64,000 nt of DNA from Mucilaginibacter gossypiicola. Lineage in GTDB: Bacteria > Bacteroidota > Bacteroidia > Sphingobacteriales > Sphingobacteriaceae. The position numbers and the translations under genes are program-made. Below, in pieces: positions 8,872 to 17,038 of this stretch (within the stretch, counting starts at the first letter, position 1; the number at the start of each line of letters is the position of its first letter). The stretch lies in NCBI RefSeq assembly GCF_900110105.1, contig NZ_FOCL01000001.1, positions 124,001 to 188,000 on the forward strand, written 5' to 3'. The notes below the pieces were generated by a model that ran no database searches, was not told the origin of the DNA, and saw only the letters and a program-made list of their open reading frames with translations.

Positions 8872-9318
8872 TCAATTCGTATTCAAAATTAGCCTTGGCT
8901 CATCATAATTGATCATCCTATGCCTTTCGGACGATGGGATAGGTACTGATTTATTGGTCGAATAATCGTAGCTAATACAAACCGTTTTGCCGGTTGTTAC
9001 AATCTCTTCGCCGTTGGGTGTAATCTTTACCAAAACGTGCATCATATCAAAGCTGCTATTGCCTATGCGAATAGTACGTACATAACAGGCAATATTATCC
9101 TGAACGGTAATTGGTTTCAGATAATTGATTTCCGAGCGGCCCAGGATAATGCCGGTATTGCTCCAGTCCCAGTTGATAATTTCCTTCCAGTAGCCAATCC
9201 TGGCTATTTCAAAATAGGTAAGATATACTGCGTTATTTACGTGTCCGAATGAATCGATATCCGAAAAACGGATAGGAATAGGGGTCTTGTATTTATAATC
9301 AGAAAGTTTTTCAGTCAT
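8872..9318 (-). CDS. hotdog-fold acyl-CoA thioesterase (YbgC/FadM-like)
   Basis: 148-residue single hotdog-domain protein that hydrolyses acyl-CoA thioesters in the cytoplasm. The block FSDIDSFGHVNNAVYLTYFE holds the family's catalytic Asp (Asp22) together with the GHVNN turn and helix. Length fits the 4-hydroxybenzoyl-CoA thioesterase-like family (about 130-150). It is monocistronic and converges on the glcD-like gene across a long inverted repeat. The acyl chain preferred is unknown. Confidence 0.85.
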   Translation of the reverse strand: MTEKLSDYKYKTPIPIRFSDIDSFGHVNNAVYLTYFEIARIGYWKEIINWDWSNTGIILGRSEINYLKPITVQDNIACYVRTIRIGNSSFDMMHVLVKITPNGEEIVTTGKTVCISYDYSTNKSVPIPSSERHRMINYDEPRLILNTN

Positions 9319-9440
9319 TTTCGGTCATTTTGTCTGCCTAAAACATTTATTGATGACTTTTTGTCGCTCGTTTCGGGCTTTTTTGCCGTTGGTACAGCAG
9401 TTGATCAATAGGTTACGAAGTTAACAAAAAACAAAACTTT

Positions 9441-9446
9441 AGGAGG
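9441..9446 (+). promoter_or_regulatory. strong Shine-Dalgarno site of the Hsp20 gene
   Basis: AGGAGG lies 8 bases before the ATG at 9455. Most genes in this window lack such a site, so this one stands out and suggests high-level translation of the small heat-shock protein. Confidence 0.75.
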
Positions 9447-9454
9447 ATATAAAA

Positions 9455-9895
9455 ATGACATTAGTAAAATTTAACAACGGCCTTAAAAATACTTCAGCTA
9501 ACCCATTTTTTAGTGATGTATTTGATTCACTGATCAATGATTCGTTTTTAAGCGATAAATTAATTGCCCGTGTGCCTGCTGTAAACATCGCAGAATCCGA
9601 AAATGAATTCTATGTTGAACTGGCTGTTCCTGGTTTAAAGAAAGAAGATTTCAAGATTAATCTTGATAAAAACGTGTTAAGTGTAGCCGCTGAAAAGAAA
9701 GCTGAAAACGTTGAAGAAGGTAAAAAATTCAGCAAACGTGAATATAGCTACAATTCATTTGTAAGGTCGTTCACCTTGCCTGAAAGCGCTGATCAATCAA
9801 AAATTGATGCTGATTATGCTGTTGGTATTTTGAAACTTACTATAGCAAAAAAAGAAGAAGCTAAATTTCAAACAAGAGAAATAGCTGTAAAATAA
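9455..9895 (+). CDS. Hsp20/alpha-crystallin small heat-shock protein
   Basis: 146-residue ATP-independent chaperone that holds unfolding proteins. The alpha-crystallin domain covers about residues 38-146, with the ELAVPGLKKEDFKI strand near its start and the DADYAVGILKLTI block (the family's A-x-x-x-n-G-v-L motif) near its end. The N-terminal arm is short and the C-terminal tail ends QTREIAVK. An unusually strong ribosome site precedes it and an intrinsic terminator follows, so it is a single-gene unit. I see no heat-shock operator such as CIRCE upstream. Confidence 0.93.
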   Translation: MTLVKFNNGLKNTSANPFFSDVFDSLINDSFLSDKLIARVPAVNIAESENEFYVELAVPGLKKEDFKINLDKNVLSVAAEKKAENVEEGKKFSKREYSYNSFVRSFTLPESADQSKIDADYAVGILKLTIAKKEEAKFQTREIAVK

Positions 9896-9935
9896 TTAAA
9901 GACTGTTTTCATAAAGTAGTTAGTTTGGTTTGAAG

Positions 9936-9963
9936 GCCGCCCCTCTGGGGCGGTCTTTTTTTT
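9936..9963 (+). terminator. intrinsic terminator after the Hsp20 gene
   Basis: A 7-bp GC stem (CCGCCCC/GGGGCGG) with a 3-base loop is followed by a run of T residues to 9963, about 40 bases after the stop codon. Confidence 0.88.
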
Positions 9964-10029
9964 ACACTTAACCAATCTTTGGTTGTAAAATAAATTTGTC
10001 GGCATTTGAATTTTTGCTAAAAATATTAG

Positions 10030-10037
10030 TATTTTTG
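10030..10037 (+). promoter_or_regulatory. -7 promoter box of the radical-SAM gene
   Basis: TATTTTTG fits TAnnTTTG and ends 7 bases before the ATG at 10045, predicting a leader of only a few nucleotides. Confidence 0.5.
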
Positions 10038-10044
10038 ATTTGAT

Positions 10045-11301
10045 ATGAATGTGGACAGGATAACGGAAAAGCTCAATATTTTGGCCGACGCGGCTAAATA
10101 TGATGTATCGTGCGCTTCGAGTGGCAGTGATAGAAAAAATAAGGATAAAGGCCTGGGGAATGCGAGTAATGGTATTTGCCATAGCTATACTGAGGATGGA
10201 CGATGTGTGTCGTTACTGAAGATACTACTTACCAACCATTGTATTTTTGATTGTGCTTATTGTGTATCCCGTAAAAACAATGATATCAAGCGGGCCGCCT
10301 TTACGGTGCAGGAAGTGGTTGATCTTACCATTAATTTTTATCGCCGCAATTATATTGAGGGTTTGTTTTTGAGTTCCGGCATTTTTAAGGATGCTGATTA
10401 CACCATGGAACGATTGGTTCGGGTGGCCAAAAAGCTGCGTACCGAGCATAACTTTAATGGATATATTCATTTAAAGTCTATCCCCGGTGCAAGCGAAGAG
10501 TTAATGCGGGAAGCCGGTTTATATGCCGACAGACTCAGTGTGAATTTAGAAATGCCTACCGAGGCAGGGTTAAAGCTGCTGGCGCCAGATAAAAACCGGC
10601 AGGATATGATTGATCCTATGCAATTTCTGAAAAAGGAGATTATTCAGAACGCGGAAGAAAAAAAGCTTTTTAAAAAAGCCCCTATGTTTGCTCCTGCAGG
10701 CCAAAGTACGCAGGTTATTGTTGGGGCTACATCCGAAAGTGACGAGCAAGTGTTACAGTCAGCTAACTATTTTTACAAAAATTTCAATTTAAAACGGGTT
10801 TACTATTCGGGCTACGTGCCGGTATTGGCAGATCAACGCCTGCCTGCTCTTAATACTGCTGTTCCGTTAGTGCGCGAAAATAGACTTTACCAGGCCGATT
10901 GGCTTATGCGTTTTTATGGTTTCCAGGTAAATGAGATCGTAAATAATCAAAATCCCTTGCTTGATCTGGATATCGACCCTAAGTTAAGCTGGGCTATCCG
11001 GAATATGCAGGTTTTTCCTGTTGATATTAATAAAGCTGATTTACTGATGATACTTCGTGTGCCTGGTATCGGCTTATTATCGGCGCAAAAAATAGTGGCG
11101 GCACGCAAATTTGCCAGGTTGGGTTGGGAGCAGCTAAAAAAAATAGGAGTAGCCATTAACCGTGCACGATACTTTATTACGTGTAATAGTAATGAATTTG
11201 AAAAGCGTGATTTAACCGGGCAAAATATTAAGCAGTTTATCATGGCCTCATCGCAAAGCAAATACATTAAAAACACGCAAACCCAACTTAACTTGTTTTG
11301 A
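10045..11301 (+). CDS. putative DNA modification/repair radical SAM protein
   Basis: 418-residue radical S-adenosylmethionine enzyme. The [4Fe-4S] cluster ligands are Cys66, Cys70 and Cys73 in CIFDCAYC (CxxxCxxC). After the radical SAM barrel comes a C-terminal helix-hairpin-helix region (RVPGIGLLSAQKIVAAR, about residues 340-375), a typical DNA-binding fold. It matches the family I remember as TIGR03916, found almost always next to a TIGR03915 protein, and that partner follows one base later. Annotators link the pair to DNA repair or modification because of its HhH domain and a uracil-DNA-glycosylase-like relative; the reaction is not established to my knowledge. A -7 box supports this start. 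Confidence 0.85.
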   Translation: MNVDRITEKLNILADAAKYDVSCASSGSDRKNKDKGLGNASNGICHSYTEDGRCVSLLKILLTNHCIFDCAYCVSRKNNDIKRAAFTVQEVVDLTINFYRRNYIEGLFLSSGIFKDADYTMERLVRVAKKLRTEHNFNGYIHLKSIPGASEELMREAGLYADRLSVNLEMPTEAGLKLLAPDKNRQDMIDPMQFLKKEIIQNAEEKKLFKKAPMFAPAGQSTQVIVGATSESDEQVLQSANYFYKNFNLKRVYYSGYVPVLADQRLPALNTAVPLVRENRLYQADWLMRFYGFQVNEIVNNQNPLLDLDIDPKLSWAIRNMQVFPVDINKADLLMILRVPGIGLLSAQKIVAARKFARLGWEQLKKIGVAINRARYFITCNSNEFEKRDLTGQNIKQFIMASSQSKYIKNTQTQLNLF

Positions 11302-11302
11302 T

Positions 11303-12061
11303 ATGAATACGCTGGTTTATGACGGAACGTTTGAGGGGTTGCTTACTGCAGTGTTTGAGATTTACGAGCGTAAACTGTACCCGGTAAAATTGTTGAAAGG
11401 GGAGTGGCGTAATAGTGCCCTGTTTGAAGAAGTTATTCCTGTTGTTACCGACGAAGCCCGCGCCAACCGGGTATTAAGGGGATTGCGCAAAAAGCTTTCA
11501 GCAGCCGGGGTGCAGCGTCTTTACATTAGCCACATCGCGGAAGTTGAGGGCGAAGATTGCAATGTACTTGGCTTTATTCGTCATGTTTTTGATAGTGATC
11601 AAAATATTGAGGAAGATTATGGTAACAGGTATGTGATGCGGCTGTCGGAGATTTTGAAAATGGTGCGGCGCGAAAAGCATAGAATGGAAGCATTCATTCG
11701 GTTTCAAAAACTGAATGATGGTACTTTTTACGCCGCCATTGAGCCTGACTTTAATGTGCTGCCGCTGCTAATCAAGCATTTTAAAAGCAGGTATGCCGAT
11801 CAAAAATGGATGATCTATGATATCAAAAGAAATTACGGGCTATACTACGATCTCCATGATACGCAATTCATCGAAATGGATTTTGATGAATTGAATAAGC
11901 CTGTTAATGTAATCGCCGCATATAGTGAAGATGAATGCGTTTATCAAAGCCTTTGGAAAAACTATTTTAACAGCGTAAATATCGTTTCTCGCAAAAATAC
12001 GAAGCTTCACGTGCGTCATATTCCCAAGCGATATTGGCGGCATTTAACAGAGAAAATTTAA
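11303..12061 (+). CDS. TIGR03915-type probable DNA metabolism protein (DUF4130)
   Basis: 252-residue partner of the radical-SAM protein. It has the recognisable family core GFIRHVFDSDQNIEEDYGN, then the FIRFQKLNDGTFYAAIEPDFNVLP block and the DQKWMIYDIKRNYGLYYD strand region. No signal peptide or membrane segment is present, so it should be cytoplasmic. The start codon is one base after the stop of the upstream gene, so translation is very likely coupled. Its function is inferred only from this conserved pairing. The DUF4130 name and the link to nucleic-acid repair are from family knowledge and I could not verify them here. Confidence 0.82.
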   Translation: MNTLVYDGTFEGLLTAVFEIYERKLYPVKLLKGEWRNSALFEEVIPVVTDEARANRVLRGLRKKLSAAGVQRLYISHIAEVEGEDCNVLGFIRHVFDSDQNIEEDYGNRYVMRLSEILKMVRREKHRMEAFIRFQKLNDGTFYAAIEPDFNVLPLLIKHFKSRYADQKWMIYDIKRNYGLYYDLHDTQFIEMDFDELNKPVNVIAAYSEDECVYQSLWKNYFNSVNIVSRKNTKLHVRHIPKRYWRHLTEKI

Positions 12062-12287
12062 GGTTTTTCTGATTTTACGCTTTTTTTATCTTGGCCTGTA
12101 TCTTGTTTTTGGTGGCTCTTGTTGAAAAAGGGCAATGTTAGTAACGTTGGTCTTTATTTATCTGATTGTCAGTATTTATACTTGAAATTGGTAGTTTTTA
12201 CATTGTGGATAACCGGCTGTTTTAAGTTAATAACCTGTTAATAAAAACAATCAAAAATATTTGCGCAATCAGGCGAATGTCCCGATA

Positions 12288-12315
12288 TTGAAATCATCAA
12301 GAACGACGTACTTTG
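12288..12315 (+). promoter_or_regulatory. possible promoter of the phoH-upstream RNA
   Basis: A TTG at 12288-12290 and TACTTTG at 12309-12315 are separated by 18 bases, close to the -33/-7 arrangement although the -7 box is one base short of TAnnTTTG. Transcription would start near 12320, just before the structured region. Confidence 0.35.
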
Positions 12316-12650
12316 ACAGCCTTTCAGGAAAACAGAAATTGAATCGGGTGAACCTTCGGGGGAACTAAAGATCAAGGGAAGTCCCTGAGTCACAAGAAAA
12401 AATGAAGAAGGCGAAAGTCTTTTGAAAAAAGAAGGTGATTAAATGAGGTGCCGGAATTAAGAAGAAGAACTCTACGGAGGGAAACAACAGAAACCGGTGA
12501 CATTGAGAATAATCGACCGCTCGTGAGAGCAACCGATGAAGATCATGTCGGTAAGAGATACACAAAACTTGATGCTGTTGGGCAACTACGGTTAAGCAAC
12601 AGTTTGGAAACGGGAGTTCAAATCGCAAGAGATGACTCCCGTTTTCGCTT
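12316..12650 (+). ncRNA. putative structured RNA or long structured leader upstream of phoH
   Basis: About 330 bases with no credible gene but many hairpins closed by the most stable RNA tetraloops. These are CC-TTCG-GG at 12353-12360; AGGG/CCCT at 12375-12386; a 7-bp stem with GAAA loop at 12406-12423; CTC-TACG-GAG at 12470-12479 inside a TGCCGG/CCGGTG helix (12449-12454 with 12494-12499); GCTC-GTGA-GAGC at 12519-12530; an 8-bp bulged hairpin at 12532-12552; CTGTTG/CAACAG at 12575-12602 enclosing AAC-TACG-GTT; and a 9-bp terminator-like stem at 12610-12642. The UNCG and GNRA loops read correctly only on the plus strand, which fixes the orientation. I do not recognise the family; the hallmark motifs of RNase P RNA, tmRNA, SRP RNA and common riboswitches are absent. 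Confidence 0.72.
12610..12645 (+). terminator. terminator-like hairpin ending the structured RNA
   Basis: ACGGGAGTT pairs with GACTCCCGT, capped by a GCAA-type loop and followed by TTTT and further T-rich sequence. It lies about 70 bases before the phoH ATG, so it could end a separate RNA or attenuate phoH. Confidence 0.6.
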
Positions 12651-12715
12651 TTACAGGTTTTTTTGTTTGGGGAGAAATTTTTCTTCAAAACTTAAAATCG
12701 TTATTTTAGGCGGAT

Positions 12716-14056
12716 ATGAAGGACGGTCAGCGTAACCAGAAGAAAATATTTGTTTTAGATACTTCTGTGATCCTGTATGATCACAACGCATTTCAAAACT
12801 TTCAGGAGCATGACGTAGCCATACCCATCCAGGTATTGGAAGAGCTCGACAATAAAAAGAACGGTAACGATACCCGAAACTTCGAAGCCCGGAGTTTTAT
12901 CCGGCTGATGGATGACCTGTCGCACAACGGACTCATCAATGAATGGATCCCGCTTAACGGAAAAACTAAAGGTAGTTTTAAAGTGGCCATGGATACCAAA
13001 ACTACGGGGCAGGATGCCGAGGAGATTTTTGGTTCCGACAAAACAGATCACCGAATCCTGAACGCGGCACTCGGCTTGCAGGAGGAAAACCCCGGGAAGA
13101 AAGTTGTGCTGGTATCAAAAGATATCTGTCTTCGCCTTAAAGCCAAAGCGCTTAACCTGCATGCCGAAGATTATGAAACAGGCAAGATCAAAAATCTGGA
13201 GGAGCTGTATACCGGTAAAACGGATGTAGATAAGGTAACCGAAAAGCTGATCACTACCCTGAATAAGAATGAAAATGTGCCGGCCGAAAATTTAAAGATA
13301 GGCTCGTACACCAATAATCACTTTTACGTATTAAAAGGAAAAAAAGGCGATACAGTAGGTTTTTATAATTCGCAAACTAAACAGCTTGAAAAAGTTACCG
13401 AGCAGCCTGTCTTAAATATTCATCCGCGTAACATGGAGCAGTCTTTTGCTATTCATGCTTTATTACACCCGGATATTAAGCTGGTAACTATACAGGGGAA
13501 CGCCGGTACAGGCAAAACGCTATTAGCTTTAGCCAGCGCCCTTGAGCAGCGTAAATATTACCGCCAGATCTTTGTTACCCGCCCCATAGTGCCTTTAAGC
13601 AATAAAGATATCGGCTTTTTGCCCGGCGATATTAAATCAAAGATAGATCCATATATGGCCCCGATATGGGATAACCTGAAATTTATTAAGGATCAGTTTG
13701 CCGATGATGAAAAGATGCAGGCCAAAATTGATGAGCTGGTTAACAACGATAAGATCTCTATCGCGCCGCTGGCCTTCATACGCGGGCGCACGCTTAGTAA
13801 AATTTTCTTTATTGTTGACGAAGCACAAAACCTAACCCCGCACGAGGTTAAAACCATTATATCCCGTGCCGGTGAAAATAGCAAATTTGTATTTACAGGG
13901 GATATTTACCAAATAGATACGCCATACCTCGATGCCGAAAGTAACGGATTGTCTTATCTTATTGACAAAGCCAAAGGACACCCGCTTTATGCTCATATCA
14001 CTCTGCAAAAGGGGGAAAGAAGCGAATTGGCTAATTTGGCTACAGAGTTGCTGTAG
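12716..14056 (+). CDS. phoH: PIN-PhoH fusion ATPase
   Basis: 446-residue protein joining an N-terminal PIN nuclease domain (about 8-140; FVLDTSVIL with Asp15, and the ILNAALGL region) to a C-terminal PhoH P-loop ATPase domain (about 235-446). Walker A is GNAGTGKT at 261-268 and Walker B is FFIVDEAQN with Asp368-Glu369. PIN-PhoH (PhoH2-type) proteins from other bacteria have been described as RNA helicases/ribonucleases. An RNA target would fit the large structured RNA directly upstream, though that link is only a guess. The ATG at 12716 follows a T/A-rich spacer with no clear Shine-Dalgarno site. Single-gene unit. Confidence 0.9.
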   Translation: MKDGQRNQKKIFVLDTSVILYDHNAFQNFQEHDVAIPIQVLEELDNKKNGNDTRNFEARSFIRLMDDLSHNGLINEWIPLNGKTKGSFKVAMDTKTTGQDAEEIFGSDKTDHRILNAALGLQEENPGKKVVLVSKDICLRLKAKALNLHAEDYETGKIKNLEELYTGKTDVDKVTEKLITTLNKNENVPAENLKIGSYTNNHFYVLKGKKGDTVGFYNSQTKQLEKVTEQPVLNIHPRNMEQSFAIHALLHPDIKLVTIQGNAGTGKTLLALASALEQRKYYRQIFVTRPIVPLSNKDIGFLPGDIKSKIDPYMAPIWDNLKFIKDQFADDEKMQAKIDELVNNDKISIAPLAFIRGRTLSKIFFIVDEAQNLTPHEVKTIISRAGENSKFVFTGDIYQIDTPYLDAESNGLSYLIDKAKGHPLYAHITLQKGERSELANLATELL

Positions 14057-14062
14057 GTACCT

Positions 14063-14093
14063 GATTTAGGAAGTTTTAAAAACTTCCTAAATC
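14063..14093. repeat. perfect 31-bp palindrome after phoH
   Basis: Two perfectly complementary 15-base arms around a single central A, seven bases after the phoH stop. As RNA it would fold into a long hairpin, so it may serve as the terminator, although only a weak T-run follows. Confidence 0.7.
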
Positions 14094-14184
14094 TTACATT
14101 TTTGTCATTGTTCCATCAGGCAATCAATTTTTCTAAAACTTCATAAGTTTTTCCTGTGTATCTTTAGGAAATAAACCTCTACTT

Positions 14185-14844
14185 ATGAAAATATCAAAAT
14201 ACCTGCATTCGTGCCTGCTTTTTGAATTGGATAATTATCAGCTTTTGTTTGACCCGGGGAAGTTCTCTTTTATCGAAGGCCTGGTTACCCCGCAAATGTT
14301 TACCGAAGTAAAAAGTATTGTAATTACGCATATTCATCCCGATCATTTCGATATTGATATTTTAAAAAGTATTGTTGAATTAAGCGGAGCTGAGGTAATC
14401 ACCAACACACAGGTAGGTAAGGAATTGGAGAAAATAAACTTAAAATATACGTTGCTTGAAGAAGGAACCCACAAAGCCGGGCCCTTTAAACTTCAGGCGT
14501 TCCCGGTTAAGCATGAGTTAATTTTGGATAATCCCCTGCCTCAGATGACGGGCTTCCTGATCAATAACAAAGTTTTGCATCCGGTTGACTCCATGGAGGA
14601 TAAGTTACTGAATTTTAAGGCCATCGAATTGTTGATCATGGTTTCTATGGCGCCATTTGCTAACGAACCAACAATTGCGGCCTTTGCCGATGAATTACAT
14701 CCTAAACAAATTTTGCCTGTGCATGACGGATATGCTAAAGAGTTTTTAATCCTTCAACGGTACGGCGCTTACAAAAAGCATTTTGATAAGCAAGGCATCA
14801 AATTTCATGAAATTTATAAAGTAGGGGACGGGATAAGTCTTTAA
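14185..14844 (+). CDS. metallo-beta-lactamase-fold hydrolase
   Basis: 219-residue member of the metallo-beta-lactamase superfamily. The zinc-binding HxHxDH motif is THIHPDHFD (His49, His51, Asp53, His54), and later ligands are probably in VKHE, HPVDSM and PVHDGY. The short length and the MKISKYLHSCLLF start resemble UlaG-like or YcbL-like hydrolases. No signal peptide, so cytoplasmic. A TATCTTTA sequence near 14157 resembles a -7 box. A strong terminator follows about 80 bases after the stop. The substrate is unknown. Confidence 0.85.
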   Translation: MKISKYLHSCLLFELDNYQLLFDPGKFSFIEGLVTPQMFTEVKSIVITHIHPDHFDIDILKSIVELSGAEVITNTQVGKELEKINLKYTLLEEGTHKAGPFKLQAFPVKHELILDNPLPQMTGFLINNKVLHPVDSMEDKLLNFKAIELLIMVSMAPFANEPTIAAFADELHPKQILPVHDGYAKEFLILQRYGAYKKHFDKQGIKFHEIYKVGDGISL

Positions 14845-14920
14845 CCAGAAGTTTTAAGTAGAACGTATTTCGAAATAATTATCGTTCAAAATTGCAGATC
14901 TGGTATAGCATAAAAAAAGA

Positions 14921-14948
14921 AACCCCCGCCGAGAGGCGGGGGTTCTTT
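14921..14948 (+). terminator. strong hairpin terminator
   Basis: AACCCCCGCC pairs with GGCGGGGGTT across a GAGA loop, followed by TTCTTT. An A-run precedes it, so it could work on either strand. Confidence 0.8.
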
Positions 14949-15081
14949 GCGGGCTCAGCCTCCTGCTAAGCCGACCCGCGTTAACCTTATCACAATGCTA
15001 AGGTGAGGATTAATAATGAAGAAAACATGAACATTAATTGCTGTTAAATCTTCATCTTAGCGAAAAACATAATTTTAGCTA

Positions 15082-15714
15082 ATGCAGAAACCTGATAGCC
15101 TCATTTTTGATATGGACGGAACCCTTTGGGATGCCGTTGACACCTACGCCCAATCATGGAACCTCATATTTCAAAAGCTTGATATTCAAAGAATAATTAA
15201 AAGAGATGAACTTCTCCATGTAATAGGCATGGATGGAAAAAAGCTGACACGTGTTCTGTTGCCTGAATTTGACGAAGCGAAGGGCATGGAGATTTACAAC
15301 GCAGTAAATCAAATAAGGCGCGAAATATTACCCACCAGTGGTGGTATGATGTACAATGGGGTTACAGAGGGTTTAAAGCAATTGGCAAACAAATACAAAC
15401 TTTTTGTACTGAGCAATTGCGCCGTGGGGATTATTCCACTGTTTTTAACGTGGGCCGGTATTAATGAAGTAATCACAGATAGCTTTGCTTATGGTACTAA
15501 TCAGATGCCCAAAAGCCATAACATGCATTTGCTCATGGATAAGCATAATTTGAAAAGTCCGGTTTACATAGGTGATACCAATGGTGATGCCGAGCAGACA
15601 CGCATCGCCGGTATACCGTTTGCGTTTGTTAGCTACGGCTTTGGCAACACGGACGATTATGACGTTAAGTTCGACGATTTTGAATCTCTTACCCAATATT
15701 ATTTGAGTTTGTAA
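15082..15714 (+). CDS. HAD-superfamily hydrolase, phosphoglycolate-phosphatase-like
   Basis: 210-residue cytoplasmic phosphatase. HAD motif I is IFDMDGTLWD (nucleophile Asp10 and Asp12), motif II is LFVLSNCAVG, and motif IV is VYIGDTNGDAEQT with FAFVSYGFG after it. An alpha-helical C1 cap occupies about residues 15-95. The arrangement is that of the Gph/PGMB subgroup, so small sugar phosphates or phosphoglycolate are likely substrates. The next gene starts 11 bases downstream on the same strand, so the two may be co-transcribed. Confidence 0.88.
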   Translation: MQKPDSLIFDMDGTLWDAVDTYAQSWNLIFQKLDIQRIIKRDELLHVIGMDGKKLTRVLLPEFDEAKGMEIYNAVNQIRREILPTSGGMMYNGVTEGLKQLANKYKLFVLSNCAVGIIPLFLTWAGINEVITDSFAYGTNQMPKSHNMHLLMDKHNLKSPVYIGDTNGDAEQTRIAGIPFAFVSYGFGNTDDYDVKFDDFESLTQYYLSL

Positions 15715-15725
15715 GTTAAGTTTAC

Positions 15726-16520
15726 ATGAAAAGCGTATCACTGCTTGTTTTATTTTTAACTATCCTGTGTGGTTCGGTATCTGGCCAGCGTGCAACCGTA
15801 GAGTCGGAGCAATGGCTTACTGAAGATCTCGGTTATCTTTATTTTAATGGCGGGAAGGTTTATTTCAATTTCGACGGGTATAAGAAACATGAAAATAAAT
15901 ACAAAATAGAGCATGATACGCTCAAAATAGTGGATACCTATACCACCAGTGCAGATAATTTTAAACAGCAGCATATTGATCTTGCTAAATTTATCATCAA
16001 CTATTTCGACGGCAAAAAATTAACCATTAAAGCGGTTAATGAAAATGCTATAAAATTAGCCGGTCGTCCTCCGCTGCAGTTTAAAAATTATAAGGCAAGT
16101 TTTGATAACGGCGTCAAATTTTCTAAACTGCGTTTCCTGTCCTCAACATGTTATGGCAATTGCCCTCAATTGTTGATTAATATTTGGGCCGATGGTACTT
16201 ATCGTTTAAAAGGCGGCGAATTTGCCGATCCCTACAAAGGTGACTATACCGGAAGGCTTACCCGTATGCAGCTTGACAGCCTTAACTATTGGCTAAAACG
16301 TAGCGAGCTAAAAAAAATGTACGATTGGAAACAAGGCAGTCAGGTTACGGATGCACCTAATTATTATTTCGATATTGATTTTGAAAACAGTAAAGATAAA
16401 CTTACACTAACTACTAACGATCCTCCTTTTAATTTAACCGGTTTGGTTAATTTTTTAGTAGAGTCTTTTAGAAAAGTAAACCTCACTAAAATTAAAGAAG
16501 GAGAGAAGCAAGCAAATTAA
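15726..16520 (+). CDS. exported DUF6438-like protein
   Basis: 264-residue protein with a clear signal peptide (MKSVSLLVLFLTILCGSVSGQ), so exported to the periplasm or surface. The middle segment KLRFLSSTCYGNCPQLLINI followed by WADGTYRLKGG resembles the DUF6438 core, with its CxGxCP motif and short beta strands. The two cysteines may form a disulfide or bind a ligand. The function is unknown. It probably shares a transcript with the HAD gene 11 bases upstream. Confidence 0.65.
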   Translation: MKSVSLLVLFLTILCGSVSGQRATVESEQWLTEDLGYLYFNGGKVYFNFDGYKKHENKYKIEHDTLKIVDTYTTSADNFKQQHIDLAKFIINYFDGKKLTIKAVNENAIKLAGRPPLQFKNYKASFDNGVKFSKLRFLSSTCYGNCPQLLINIWADGTYRLKGGEFADPYKGDYTGRLTRMQLDSLNYWLKRSELKKMYDWKQGSQVTDAPNYYFDIDFENSKDKLTLTTNDPPFNLTGLVNFLVESFRKVNLTKIKEGEKQAN

Positions 16521-16595
16521 ACGGGTGATGGTTATGATATAAATATTTGCTTACCTGCTAAGTTTTTGTAGCTTAGTTAGCAAATAAAATCTACG

Positions 16596-16985
16596 ATGAA
16601 AACAAAAACCAAGCTTATTATCACTGTTATATTGCTGCTAATTATAGTGGGCTTTTTTTACTATCGTTATTATTTTGTTTTTGGCGAGGGAACTAAAGCC
16701 GGAACAATGAACTATTTTGTAAAGAAAGGCTATGTATTTAAAACATATGAAGGCAGGCTGATTCAAAGCGGAATCCGTACGCAAGTAGCCGGTGGCACAA
16801 TTGGTTCAAATGAATTTATGTTTTCTGTAACCGACGAAAAGGTAGCTAAAGAACTGAGCAGCAATGCCGGCTCATTTTTAGAGCTTCACTATAAAGAATA
16901 TCTGCATGCGTTACCGTGGCGGGGAGTAAGCGTTTTTGTGGTTGACAGCGTAGTTTCAGCCAAGCCACTTGCGCCGGGCATGTAA
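16596..16985 (+). CDS. small conserved membrane-anchored protein
   Basis: 129-residue protein with one N-terminal transmembrane helix (about residues 6-27, LIITVILLLIIVGFFYY) and a soluble part beginning FGEGTKAGTMNYFVKKGYVFKTYEG. Related short proteins are common in Bacteroidota and are sometimes mislabelled as 6-phosphogluconate dehydrogenase (from memory); no nucleotide-binding motif is visible. The function is unknown. It converges on the next gene across a 15-bp inverted repeat. Confidence 0.75.
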   Translation: MKTKTKLIITVILLLIIVGFFYYRYYFVFGEGTKAGTMNYFVKKGYVFKTYEGRLIQSGIRTQVAGGTIGSNEFMFSVTDEKVAKELSSNAGSFLELHYKEYLHALPWRGVSVFVVDSVVSAKPLAPGM

Positions 16986-16995
16986 CAAAAATATA

Positions 16996-17038
16996 TTAAA
17001 CTACAACCTGCTTAAACGTTAACCAGGTTGTAGTTTAA
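16996..17038 (-). terminator. terminator hairpin overlapping a coding end
   Basis: Perfect 15-bp arms (16996-17010 and 17024-17038) enclose a 13-base loop. Read on the minus strand it is followed by a TATATTTTTG stretch. One arm encodes the last residues of the minus-strand gene ending at 17012, so coding sequence and terminator share bases. Confidence 0.7.

Noticed and set aside
12610..12645. tRNA-like T-arm suggested by GTTCAAATC
   Set aside because: The flanking bases do not form the 5-bp T stem or the rest of a cloverleaf; the region is better explained as a terminator stem.
12316..12650. RNase P RNA or tmRNA as identity of the structured region
   Set aside because: The conserved RNase P core (such as the AGTCCGGGC-type segment and its 3' partner) and the tmRNA tRNA-like end are missing, although short GGTAAGAG similarity is present.
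12448..12735. A 95-codon plus-strand frame across the structured RNA
   Set aside because: Its codon content is purine-rich and follows hairpin sequence; it overlaps the phoH start and has no ribosome site.
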